64,000 nucleotides of DNA from positions 186,001 through 250,000 of the forward strand of contig NC_017098.1 of assembly GCF_000242595.2 (NCBI RefSeq), in the 5' to 3' direction. The stretch is from Spirochaeta africana DSM 8902 (lineage in GTDB: Bacteria > Spirochaetota > Spirochaetia > DSM-27196 > DSM-8902). The stretch's first letter is position 1; each line of letters starts with the position of its first letter. The translations under genes were made by a program, and so were the position numbers. Positions 42,378-51,228 of this stretch are shown piece after piece. The notes under the pieces were generated by a model. That model was not told where the DNA came from and searched no databases. It saw only the letters and a list, made by a program, of their open reading frames with translations.

Positions 42378-43633
42378 TGTTTCTCAAGCTTGCTGTGGTC
42401 AGTCTGGGCAAACATCGCAAGCGCACCCTGCTGATACTGTTTGCGGTGATGATCTCGGTACTGGTGATGGAGGTTGTCGCCGGGGTGTTTCATGGGGTAA
42501 GAGTCAATTTCTTCGAGACTCTGACTCAGGAAGGCGGACACCTGCAGATTACTGCCCGGGGGCGGAGCGAGGCGCTGAACCCGTACTCACTGGAGTACAC
42601 CATTGCGGAGTACGAGCAGGTAATCAGTAAGGTGCATGAGACAGCCCGTGATCAGGGGGTGGCAGTGACTGCTGCCGAGGAGGTGCTGGAGTTCGGCGCG
42701 CTGCTGCAGCATAGCGCTGCCGAAGAGCGGAACCTGACCCTTTCCGGGGTCGGGGTGCGGCCGGATACCGCATACTATAGCCGCGTACGCGAGGCTGTGC
42801 AGGGCGCATTTCCTCCGCCGTCAGGCGGGATTGCAATCTCCGCCTCGATAGCGGAGCTGCTGGCGGTCGAGCAGGGCGATGAGCTGCTGCTGGTGGTCGA
42901 GGACAGCACCGGCAGTCCCTTCTATCTGCAGTTCCTGCTGGCGGGGGTATTTCGCACTGATTCCAGCGAGCTGGATGAAAATACGGTGTTTATCTCCCAT
43001 CAGGATGCCCAGGAGCTGGTGTATCTGGAGGGGGAGACGACCGGGATTCGGGTTCGTCTGCAGAATCATGAGCAGGCCGAGGTTCTGGCCGATGTCCTGC
43101 GTGCACGCTTCCAGCAGGCGGCCGACAGGGGCGAGATTGCCGCAGCGCTGCGGGTGGAAACCTACCGCGATCTGCACGCCGGGCTGATGGGAATGATCGA
43201 TCTGCTGGATTTCTTTATTGTGCTGATGAACCTGTGTGTGATCATTGTCGCTGCCAGTGTAATTACCAATGCCATCCTGATGAATGTTTTCGACCGGATC
43301 CGCGAGTTCGGTACCATGCGGGCGATCGGTCTGAAGCGCCTCGGTGCGGCGCGCATCATCCTGGTCGAGGGGCTGCTGCAAGGGGTCGCCGGCAGCCTGT
43401 TGGGGCTGGCGGTCGGGATACCGATTGTGCTGTATTTCTCGGTACACGGGCTTGACTGGGGCGGTATATCGGAGGCTTTCGGTATGGGATCGGCCCAGTT
43501 CCGATTTGGCTACTCCCCCTATACCAGTATGCTGAACGGGGCCGGCGGGGTGTTGATTGCCCTGGCCGGTTCCTTATATGCAGCGGTTGTGGGGATGCGA
43601 CTGTCGATCATGGAGGCGCTGCGCTATGAATAG
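42377..43633 (+). CDS. FtsX/LolC-type ABC transporter permease (cassette B, first)
   Basis: 418 residues: N-terminal helix (LLILFAVMISVLVMEVVAGV), large periplasmic domain (about 45-260), and three C-terminal helices (FFIVLMNLCVIIVAASVITN, VAGSLLGLAVGIPIVLYF, GGVLIALAGSLYAAVVGM) with coupling motif REFGTMRAIGLKRLGAARII. It overlaps the second permease by 8 bases. Same MacB/LolCE layout as cassette A. Confidence 0.9.
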   Translation: MFLKLAVVSLGKHRKRTLLILFAVMISVLVMEVVAGVFHGVRVNFFETLTQEGGHLQITARGRSEALNPYSLEYTIAEYEQVISKVHETARDQGVAVTAAEEVLEFGALLQHSAAEERNLTLSGVGVRPDTAYYSRVREAVQGAFPPPSGGIAISASIAELLAVEQGDELLLVVEDSTGSPFYLQFLLAGVFRTDSSELDENTVFISHQDAQELVYLEGETTGIRVRLQNHEQAEVLADVLRARFQQAADRGEIAAALRVETYRDLHAGLMGMIDLLDFFIVLMNLCVIIVAASVITNAILMNVFDRIREFGTMRAIGLKRLGAARIILVEGLLQGVAGSLLGLAVGIPIVLYFSVHGLDWGGISEAFGMGSAQFRFGYSPYTSMLNGAGGVLIALAGSLYAAVVGMRLSIMEALRYE

Positions 43634-44951
43634 ACAGAAGTCTGATCCGGGCAAGACCGGACGTGGATTCAATCCCGAGGTGCTGGGGATGGCGGTGCGC
43701 AATATCTGGCGCAATCGCCGGCGCACCGTACTGAATATGATCGCGGTAATGGTCGGGGTTACCATACTTTCGTTCTCGGTTGGCTGGATGCGGGGGTATT
43801 TCACTACCCTGTACGACGGGATGATCACCCTGGATACCGGACATATTCAGATACTGCATCGCGAATACCTCGATGAAGAGCGCCGCTTGCCGCTGGACCT
43901 GATGGTCCCGGAACATCACCAGGTCCGGGATCAGCTGCTGCAGCGGTCGGACATTGTGGCGGCTGCCGGGCGTATCCAGTATGAGCTTGAGCTGGGGAAC
44001 GGGCGGGAATATATGCCGATGCGCGGGCGGGCGATTGATCCCGAACGGGAACCCGGACTGACCGACCTGGCGCAGTTTCTCGAGGATGGCACCTATCTGG
44101 CAGCCCCGGTCAGTGATGCCGCGGCAACGGAGCAGGCGCGTTCCGAGATACTGATCGGTCGCACTGCAGCCGATCTGCTGGATCTGCAGGTTGGTGATAC
44201 CGCGTTTGTACGGGTGCGGGACCGCTATGGCGCACCAAACACCACCGCCTGGACCGTGGGGGGGATCTACCGTACCGGGTATCCGGTGTTTGATCGCTAC
44301 CTGGCTGTTTCTGCCCTGCAGCCGACCGCCGAGCTGCTGCGAACCGGGGATGCGGTGACCCACCTGGTGCTCAGGAGCGATATCCGCTCGGCTCGCAGTC
44401 GCGCCAGTCTGGAGCAGCGGGTCGAGGATCTGCAGCAGGATCTGCCGGAGGGGCTGGTCGGATATCCATGGCAGCGGTTTGCGCGAACCATGATCGCTGC
44501 CGTCGAGGCAGATATCGGGGCCTTCGGGCTGATGCTGGGCATTCTGTTTGTCCTGATCCTGTTGGGAATCCTGAACTCCATGTCGATGGCGGTGCGTGAG
44601 CGAGGTCGCGAGATCGGCACCATGCGGGCGATCGGGCTGACCCGGCGTGAGCTGAAGATGCTGTTGGTTGCCGAGGGTGCGGTCATCGCCCTGCTGGCAT
44701 CGGTTGTCGGTGTGGTGTTCGGGGGCGCCATTGCGGCCTATGTGCAGTTTGTCGGGTTTGATGTCGCCCAGTACATGCCCCCGGATCTGCCGATCCCCTT
44801 TGGGGATCGCTTCTACGGGGATTATCGGCTGGTTGATTTCCTGGGATCCGCGGCATTCGGGGTGCTGGCAGCAGTGGCCGGCAGCCTGTTGCCGGCACGA
44901 CGGGCTGCCAGCCTCAGCATTGCCGACACCATGCGCAGCGGCAGCCTGTAG
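43626..44951 (+). CDS. FtsX/LolE-type ABC transporter permease (cassette B, second)
   Basis: 441 residues, start ATG 43626 inside the last codons of the previous gene. N-terminal helix (NMIAVMVGVTILSFSVGW), periplasmic domain, then GLMLGILFVLILLGILNS, the coupling element REIGTMRAIGLTRRELKML and two more helices. The N-terminal PEVLGMAVRNIWRNRRRT is a typical amphipathic lead-in. It completes the heterodimeric transporter and ends the operon; an independent promoter for the cyclase follows. Confidence 0.9.
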   Translation: MNRQKSDPGKTGRGFNPEVLGMAVRNIWRNRRRTVLNMIAVMVGVTILSFSVGWMRGYFTTLYDGMITLDTGHIQILHREYLDEERRLPLDLMVPEHHQVRDQLLQRSDIVAAAGRIQYELELGNGREYMPMRGRAIDPEREPGLTDLAQFLEDGTYLAAPVSDAAATEQARSEILIGRTAADLLDLQVGDTAFVRVRDRYGAPNTTAWTVGGIYRTGYPVFDRYLAVSALQPTAELLRTGDAVTHLVLRSDIRSARSRASLEQRVEDLQQDLPEGLVGYPWQRFARTMIAAVEADIGAFGLMLGILFVLILLGILNSMSMAVRERGREIGTMRAIGLTRRELKMLLVAEGAVIALLASVVGVVFGGAIAAYVQFVGFDVAQYMPPDLPIPFGDRFYGDYRLVDFLGSAAFGVLAAVAGSLLPARRAASLSIADTMRSGSL

Positions 44952-44994
44952 ATCCGGGTGCGGGGTCAGCTGCACAGCCGGCGGCAGCCTGGAT

Positions 44995-45023
44995 TTGCAC
45001 TGGTGCAGCGTGTCGCCTACACT
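44995..45023 (+). promoter_or_regulatory. Promoter of adenylate cyclase gene
   Basis: TTGCAC (44995-45000), 17-base spacer, TACACT (45018-45023). The predicted start near 45030 leaves a short leader holding AGGAAG before ATG 45040. Confidence 0.55.
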
Positions 45024-45039
45024 TTGGGCAGGAAGTTTG

Positions 45040-46935
45040 ATGGCAGACTGGAAGACCCTGCTTTACCGCACCAACCTCACTCCGCAGGAGATCCGTGAGA
45101 TCCCCGGGGCGGCGTGCGAGAACTACATTGCGGCGCGTAACTACCTGGTGAACACCAAAGGGTATACCGATGCTCAGCTGCTGGATGGGCTTGAGATATC
45201 CCCCGAGGAATTCTCCGTCGGCAAGAACTGGCTGCACAGCCTGGATTCCCGGCAGTTCAATACCAATGTATTCCGGCATGCTCCTGTGCTATATACCCAT
45301 AAGGAGTATTATCAGGCCGGACTGGCCTACCAGTTTGTAGAGAACGATTTATTTCTGATTTTCTTTCGGGCAATCCCGGTAACCACCATCCTGCGTGAGA
45401 TATCCCGTACCGCACGCAAGTTCAACAATCAGTCCGAGATGGACTTGATCGACATCAGCCGGCGCACGGCGATAATCAAATTGACCCCGTATCCATATTT
45501 TCATGCCTGTACCGTGGGTTGTGAGTGCCGCTTTGTCGAGGGTGTGCTTGCGGCCAATTTCGAGGTGCACAAGATCAACAGTTATACAACGCGACATGTC
45601 ATCTGCAGTGCCCGGATCGAGAACCTGTTGCGCTATGCCTATGGGCATCTGGGGCTGGAGTATCGGGAGGACGGGCCTGACATCTACATCAACGAACAGC
45701 GAGCTGGCCGAAGGGTGCGACTGCGGCAGCAGGAGGTGAACGGGCAGCAGGTCTTTTCGGACAGTATAGATGAGGACTCCGTGGACTGGAATGCTATCCG
45801 GATCACCGCGCCTGTCATCGTCCAGGGGAGGGAGTTGTTTTCCCCGGGAGAGATATATAATGCCCCCTGTTGCCTGGTGGAACTCGCCTGGCGCTCTCCC
45901 TCTGTGTTCGACCGTCTGCGCCATTTTGTCGGATCCAGGCGACTGCTGACCGATTCACTGGAAAAGATCGAGGAGCAGATTGAATTTACCAACCTCAAGA
46001 TCTTCAAGCTGCAGGAGGCCCTCAGCAGCTCCATGCGAAAATCGGCTATCTTTCAGGTCTACACCCGCTCGTCCCTGGTGCGTGAGGTGGATGCCGGGAA
46101 AAATCCGCTGACCTACGAGCCTCGGATCGAATTGAAGGCGATTCTGTTTTGCGACATCCGGGATTTCACCTCCCTGGCCGAGATCATGACCCCGATCGAC
46201 ATGGTCCGGTTTTTGAATGGCTACTACGACCGGATGAACAAGGTGATTACCGAGAATGGGGGCGAGATCGATAAACTGATCGGAGATTGTATCATGGCGG
46301 TCTTCGATACGGCTGATCATGCCCTGCAGGCGGGGATCGAGGCCCGGCAGCGGTTGTTCGAGTATAATCGCGAACGGTTTTCGTATGGTTTGCAGAAGAT
46401 CGCGGCCGGGATTGGCATTACCTACGGCCCGGTGGTGATCGGCAATATCGGCAGTCGCAGTAAAATGGATTTCACCTGCATCGGGGATACCGTCAATGTG
46501 GCCTCCAGGATTGAGGCGCTGACAAAGCTGTACGGGGTGGGATTGATTATCTCGGAAGACCTGGTGCGGGCTTTGCTTCAGCAGTATCGGATGCGGCGCA
46601 TAGACAGGGTGATGGTGAAGGGAAAGCAGGAGCCGGTCCAGTTGTACCATGTGTATGAGCCCCTGCCGGCGCATGTACAGCGGAAACTGATTACCGATGA
46701 GGCGACCCTGGACAGGCTGTTCGGGCTGTATGCTGCCGGGCGTTTTTCCGAGGCTACTGAAGGATACCGGGAATGCATGCAGGCAGTCGGTCCGCACAGT
46801 TATGCTGCCGGCAGCTGTGCCGACCCGCTCTTGCCGTTTTATATTCGCCGCTGCACTGATATGGCGGAGCGTACCAGGGCTGGCCTGGTGCAGCTGCAGA
46901 AATGGCACGGAATATACGAGTTCATGGATAAATAA
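45040..46935 (+). CDS. Class III adenylate cyclase with unknown sensory N-terminus
   Basis: 631 residues, cytoplasmic by composition. Start ATG 45040 with AGGAAG upstream. The C-terminal catalytic domain (about 365-560) has both metal aspartates (FCDIRDFTSL near 371, and GDCIMAVF near 415), the purine-recognition lysine and Asp in KMDFTCIGDTVN, and the transition-state Asn/Arg in NVASRIE; this fits ATP rather than GTP. The N-terminal 300 residues are not a standard GAF or PAS; they contain YFHACTVGCECRFVEGV and resemble helical/V4R-like sensor regions only loosely. A short coiled coil (EKIEEQIEFTNLKIFKLQEA) links the halves, as in ligand-regulated cyclases. Confidence 0.88.
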   Translation: MADWKTLLYRTNLTPQEIREIPGAACENYIAARNYLVNTKGYTDAQLLDGLEISPEEFSVGKNWLHSLDSRQFNTNVFRHAPVLYTHKEYYQAGLAYQFVENDLFLIFFRAIPVTTILREISRTARKFNNQSEMDLIDISRRTAIIKLTPYPYFHACTVGCECRFVEGVLAANFEVHKINSYTTRHVICSARIENLLRYAYGHLGLEYREDGPDIYINEQRAGRRVRLRQQEVNGQQVFSDSIDEDSVDWNAIRITAPVIVQGRELFSPGEIYNAPCCLVELAWRSPSVFDRLRHFVGSRRLLTDSLEKIEEQIEFTNLKIFKLQEALSSSMRKSAIFQVYTRSSLVREVDAGKNPLTYEPRIELKAILFCDIRDFTSLAEIMTPIDMVRFLNGYYDRMNKVITENGGEIDKLIGDCIMAVFDTADHALQAGIEARQRLFEYNRERFSYGLQKIAAGIGITYGPVVIGNIGSRSKMDFTCIGDTVNVASRIEALTKLYGVGLIISEDLVRALLQQYRMRRIDRVMVKGKQEPVQLYHVYEPLPAHVQRKLITDEATLDRLFGLYAAGRFSEATEGYRECMQAVGPHSYAAGSCADPLLPFYIRRCTDMAERTRAGLVQLQKWHGIYEFMDK

Positions 46936-46968
46936 ACGGGCACCGACAGCGCAGCTGCCGATGCCCGT
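46930..46968 (-). terminator. Rho-independent terminator of the arg-pgi operon
   Basis: On the minus strand, ACGGGCATCGGCAGC and its partner GCTGTCGGTGCCCGT form a long stem (46936-46968, one mismatch) followed by TTATTTAT. It lies 37 bases after the pgi stop and also covers the end of the convergent cyclase gene. Confidence 0.7.
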
Positions 46969-47005
46969 GTGCCTCCGGGAGAAGCCGGAAATATATACGC
47001 GGGGA

Positions 47006-48658
47006 TTATATCTCCATCAGCTTGGCAAATGCTGCCAGTGCCGGGTGCATATCCGCGCCGCCAAGCACCTGTTTGGTCAGGACTTTGCCCAGCTGGACCC
47101 CTTCCTGGTCAAAGCTGTTCAGGTTCCACACCAGCCCCTGGAACATCACCTTGTTCTCGTAGTGAGCCAGCAGGGCGCCGAGTACCTTCGGGGTAAGCTT
47201 GTCGGCAAACAGCAGGCTGCTGGGGCGCTCCCCGGGAAAGTTCTTGTTGGGATTGCTGTCGCTCTGTCCCAAGGCAAAGGCCGCAATCTGGGCCACCATG
47301 TTGGCGTTCAGTTTGGCCTGGCTGGTTGAGCTCTGGAACTGCAGGTCGGTGGCACCCTGGCAGCCGGTGAAACCGATAAACTGCAGCGGCACGATGTCGG
47401 TTCCCTGATGCAGCAGCTGATAAAAGCTGTGCTGGCCGTTGGTGCCGGGCTCGCCGAAGATCACCGGGCCGGTGGGGTAGGCCACCGGTTCGCCGTCGCG
47501 GTTGACCTGCTTGCCGTTGCTCTCCATGTCCAGCTGCTGCAGATGGGCCGGGAAGCGCGACAGGGCCTGGCTGTAGGGAAGCACAGCGGTAGCCGGCAGC
47601 TCCAGGACATTGCGCTCGTACACCCCGATCAGGGCATCCAGCAGGGCGGCGTTCTTGCGGATGTCCGGTTCAATTGCTGCAGTGTCGGCCTCGGCAGCGC
47701 CGGCCAGAAACTCGGCAAAGATATCCGGACCGAAGGCCAGGCTCAGCAGTGCCCCGCCAACAGCACTGGTAGAGCTGTAGCGACCACCGATAAAGTCATC
47801 GATAAAGAATGAGTCCAGGTATTCGTCGCTGGCGGCCAGGGGACTGGTTTCGCTGGTGACACAGATCATGTGCTTGCGCGGTTTCAGCCCCTGTGCCGGT
47901 GATTTGGCCAGGGCATCGATTACAAAAGCCTCATTGGTCAGGGTTTCCTGGGTGGTGCCGCTCTTGGAAACCAGGATAAACAGGGTGGTCTCGGGGTCAA
48001 TGCGGGACAGTACCGCTACGGCGTCGTCGGGATCGACATTGCTGATAAACTCGGCGCGCATCTTGCGCCCGCCGGTTGTGCCGCTACGGGTGCCGCCGGC
48101 ATATGCCGGGTCGTTCTGCAGCAGGGTGTCCAGGGCCAGGTACATGGCACGCGGGCCCAGATCCGAGCCGCCGATGCCAACCTGTACCACGGTATCGAAG
48201 GGCTTGCCGGTCGATCCGAGTATCGTGCCGGCATGAACCTGTTCGGCAAAGCCGGCGATCCGGCGCTGCTGTTCGGCATAGAAATCCCGCAGATTGCGCT
48301 CATTGTGCAGCACGTCGGCTGCCAGCTGTCCCCGGGTAAGGTGATGCAGCACCTTGCGATTCTCGCCGGGGTTCATGGTCTCGCCGCTGAGGATGTCCCA
48401 GTACTTGGGTATAAGTTCCTGCTGTTCGCTCAGCTGCTGCAGCAGGTCCAGGATATGGTCCGAAACCGGCTTGGCGGCGTAGTTGTACTGCAGGCCGGCG
48501 CTGGTGCCGACCTGGCAGGCGGCTACGCGGTCGGGATTCAGGACGTCCTTCAGGCTGACGCGGGCTGCGTTTTTCAGCTCGGCATAGGCCGGCGCAGCAT
48601 CGAGGTTCTGGTATGTGCGGTCGCCGGTAAGCGCCATCTCTTCTTTGGTAGGTTCCAT
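47006..48658 (-). CDS. pgi: Glucose-6-phosphate isomerase
   Basis: 550 residues, the long bacterial/eukaryotic type. Motifs: VGIGGSDLGPRAMYLAL, LVSKSGTTQET for phosphate binding, ATSAVGG-like SSTSAVGGALLSL, FGEPGTNGQHSFYQLLHQG with the catalytic Glu and His, and the C-terminal WNLNSFDQEGVQLGK. It interconverts glucose-6-phosphate and fructose-6-phosphate in the cytoplasm. Start ATG at 48658 has AGGAGA upstream. It follows argG by 28 bases on the same strand without a terminator between, so it may be read with the arginine operon, an unusual pairing. Confidence 0.96.
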   Translation of the reverse strand: MEPTKEEMALTGDRTYQNLDAAPAYAELKNAARVSLKDVLNPDRVAACQVGTSAGLQYNYAAKPVSDHILDLLQQLSEQQELIPKYWDILSGETMNPGENRKVLHHLTRGQLAADVLHNERNLRDFYAEQQRRIAGFAEQVHAGTILGSTGKPFDTVVQVGIGGSDLGPRAMYLALDTLLQNDPAYAGGTRSGTTGGRKMRAEFISNVDPDDAVAVLSRIDPETTLFILVSKSGTTQETLTNEAFVIDALAKSPAQGLKPRKHMICVTSETSPLAASDEYLDSFFIDDFIGGRYSSTSAVGGALLSLAFGPDIFAEFLAGAAEADTAAIEPDIRKNAALLDALIGVYERNVLELPATAVLPYSQALSRFPAHLQQLDMESNGKQVNRDGEPVAYPTGPVIFGEPGTNGQHSFYQLLHQGTDIVPLQFIGFTGCQGATDLQFQSSTSQAKLNANMVAQIAAFALGQSDSNPNKNFPGERPSSLLFADKLTPKVLGALLAHYENKVMFQGLVWNLNSFDQEGVQLGKVLTKQVLGGADMHPALAAFAKLMEI

Positions 48659-48686
48659 AATGCGTTCTCCTGTCGTGTTCGTGGTC

Positions 48687-49964
48687 TTATTTCTCGTGGA
48701 ATCCGGCCATGGCTCGCATCTCGCGTGCCGGGCCCTTGTTGGGCAGCTTGCGCTCATGCACCATTGCCTGAACCCCGGTTGCCAGACCATACAGATTGAT
48801 AAAGCCGGTGGCATCGGAGTGATCGTATGCGCTTTCGCCAAAGCTGGCAAGATCCTCGAGGTACAACGAGTAGGGGGATTTGCGGCCAACCACGGTTACG
48901 CTGCCCTTGTACAGCACTACCCGTACAGAACCGGTGGCATACTGCATCGAGGTCTCCATGTAGGCATCCATGGATTCGCGAAAATGGGTAAACCATTTGC
49001 CGGCGTAGACCTGCTCGGCGTATTTAAGGGCCAGCTGGTTTTTCATGCCCAGGGTTTCAAAGTCCATGGTGATCATCTCCAGCTCGCGCAGGGCCTTGTG
49101 CAGGATGGTGCCTGCCGGGGTTTCGTAGACGCCGCGGCTTTTCATGCCGACCAGACGGGTTTCTACTATGTCGGCTCGCCCGATACCGTTTTCTCCGCCA
49201 ATCCTGTTCAGGTAATCCAGCATCTTGAGCGGTTCCATCTTTTCACCGTTAATGCCGGTCGGGAAGCCCTTCTCGAAGTCCAGCACCAGCTCGGTTTCCT
49301 GGTCCGGGGCTTCTTTCGGGCTCTTGCTGAGGATGAACATCTCGTCACGCGGGCTTTCCCAGGTATTCTCCAGCTCGCCGCCCTCGTGGCTCATATGCCA
49401 GATGTTCCAGTCGCGGCTGTAGATGTTCTTCTTGGAAATGTTGCCGATCGGGATGTTGTGCTGCTGGGCGTACTCGATGGCCTGTTCACGGCTGGTGATG
49501 TTCCAGGTGCGCCAGGGGGCAATAATCTCCAGGTGGGGGGCCAGTGCTTTGTAGGTAAGCTCGAAGCGGACCTGGTCGTTGCCCTTACCGGTACAGCCGT
49601 GCGCAACCGCATCGGCGCCTTCCTCGAGGGCGATCTCGACCTGCTTGGCGGCCTGCAGCGGACGGGCAATACTGGTGCCAAGCAGGTACTTGCCTTCGTA
49701 GATGGCTCCGGCGCGCAGCATCGGCCAGAGGAAGTCCTCGGCGAATTCCTGGCGTACATCCAGCACATGCAGCTTGCTGGCGCCGCTGGCCAGGGCTTTC
49801 TGCTCCATGGCATCCCAGTCTTCGTCCTGACCGACATTGGTGCAGACACCGATGATCTCGGCGCCATTGTAGCGCTCCTGGAGCCAGGGGATGATGATCG
49901 AGGTATCCAGCCCTCCCGAATAGGCCAGGACTATCTTCTTGATTTCGCGGGTTGATTGACTCAT
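48687..49964 (-). CDS. argG: Argininosuccinate synthase
   Basis: 425 residues. The ATP-pyrophosphatase P-loop VLAYSGGLDTS is at the N-terminus; CTGKGNDQVRFEL and WNIWHMSHEGGELE bind citrulline and aspartate. It joins citrulline and aspartate using ATP. The start ATG at 49964 lies 1 base after the argD stop and has AAAGGAG within the argD end. argH, its partner, is not in the window. Confidence 0.96.
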   Translation of the reverse strand: MSQSTREIKKIVLAYSGGLDTSIIIPWLQERYNGAEIIGVCTNVGQDEDWDAMEQKALASGASKLHVLDVRQEFAEDFLWPMLRAGAIYEGKYLLGTSIARPLQAAKQVEIALEEGADAVAHGCTGKGNDQVRFELTYKALAPHLEIIAPWRTWNITSREQAIEYAQQHNIPIGNISKKNIYSRDWNIWHMSHEGGELENTWESPRDEMFILSKSPKEAPDQETELVLDFEKGFPTGINGEKMEPLKMLDYLNRIGGENGIGRADIVETRLVGMKSRGVYETPAGTILHKALRELEMITMDFETLGMKNQLALKYAEQVYAGKWFTHFRESMDAYMETSMQYATGSVRVVLYKGSVTVVGRKSPYSLYLEDLASFGESAYDHSDATGFINLYGLATGVQAMVHERKLPNKGPAREMRAMAGFHEK

Positions 49965-49965
49965 G

Positions 49966-51228
49966 TTATGAACTCCTTTTGGCGTTATGCAGTTGGGTGA
50001 TCGCCTGGCGCAGTATCTGTACGCCCTGGCGGATTTCTTTTTCAGATATAGTGAGTGGCGGCGCAATCCTGATGATGTTCTCACCGGAGCGCAGAACCAG
50101 CAGCCCGTGCTCACGGCAGATGTCTAGAATTTCCTTGATCGGATTGCTGCGTTCATCCTGCGGCAGGTTGACCGGCACCCCCAGCAGCATGCCCTCGCCG
50201 CGCAGTGTGCCACAGCAGTCAAAGTCTGCGGCCAGTTTGCGCAGCTCGCCCTCCAGTGCCGCAGCCCGGGTGCGTACCCCGGACAGGAATGCCTGGTTAT
50301 TGATAATGGACCAGACCTCCAGTGCTACTGCGGTGGTAACCGGTCCGCCGCCAAAGGTGCTGCCGTGGTCGCCCGGCTGTATCTCGACGTTGATGCGGTC
50401 GGTGATCACGGTCGCTGACAGCGGCAGCCCGCCGGCAAGGGGCTTGCTCAGGCAGATGATGTCCGGTTTCAGGCCGCACGCCGGCGAGGCAAGCAGTCGT
50501 CCGGTTCTGCCCAGTCCGCTCTGTACCTCATCCACAATAATCGGGATGTCGCGTTCAGCTGCTTCCTGCTGGATGGCGCTGATGAACGAGGGAGAAGCCA
50601 TGTTCAGGCCGCCTTCACCCTGCAGCACCTCCAGAATAATCCCGGCAACCTTGCCATCCTCCTGCAGGGCGGCGCGCAATGCCTCGGGCTCGTTGTATGG
50701 CAGGTGTCGTACCCCGGGTATCAGCGGCGCGAACGGGGCGCGATATTTTTCGCTGCTGGTAACCGACAAGGCTCCCATAGTCCGTCCATGGAAACTGTTG
50801 CTGAAGGCAATAAAGCCGGTGTGATCACTGCCCTGGCGGTTGGCCGAGTAACGGCGTGCGTACTTCAGCGCGCCTTCGATGGCCTCGGTGCCGCTGTTGC
50901 CGAAATGTACTGCCTGATACTGCTTCTCCGGTATGACCGCCTGAATGTCCTGGATAATCCGTTGTGCCAGCGAAACCGCCGGCTCGGTGGCGTAGAGATT
51001 CGAGACATGGATCAGGCGCTTCATCTGCCGCGCGGCGATCCGGGCAAGATCCTTGCGGCCGTACCCCAGCGAGTTCACTGCAATGCCCGATCCGAAGTCG
51101 AGATATCGCTTGCCCATGGTGTCGTAGAGATACGATCCTTTGCCGCGATCCAGTAGCAGAAACTCGCTGCCGTAGTTGCGCGGGAATGGTGGTTCATGGA
51201 TAAAGCTGGTCGTATTAAAATGTGCCAA
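49966..51228 (-). CDS. argD: Acetylornithine aminotransferase
   Basis: 420 residues, class III PLP enzyme: YLDFGSGIAVNSLGY, HFGNSGTEAIEGALKYARRY, SNSFHGRTMGALS, EVLQGEGGLN, VDEVQSGLGRTG, and the PLP lysine in CLSKPLAGGLPLSA. The family motif usually reads K-G at this point, so K-P is a small oddity. It transaminates N-acetylglutamate semialdehyde. The start ATG overlaps the argB end by 14 bases. Confidence 0.94.
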   Translation of the reverse strand: MAHFNTTSFIHEPPFPRNYGSEFLLLDRGKGSYLYDTMGKRYLDFGSGIAVNSLGYGRKDLARIAARQMKRLIHVSNLYATEPAVSLAQRIIQDIQAVIPEKQYQAVHFGNSGTEAIEGALKYARRYSANRQGSDHTGFIAFSNSFHGRTMGALSVTSSEKYRAPFAPLIPGVRHLPYNEPEALRAALQEDGKVAGIILEVLQGEGGLNMASPSFISAIQQEAAERDIPIIVDEVQSGLGRTGRLLASPACGLKPDIICLSKPLAGGLPLSATVITDRINVEIQPGDHGSTFGGGPVTTAVALEVWSIINNQAFLSGVRTRAAALEGELRKLAADFDCCGTLRGEGMLLGVPVNLPQDERSNPIKEILDICREHGLLVLRSGENIIRIAPPLTISEKEIRQGVQILRQAITQLHNAKRSS

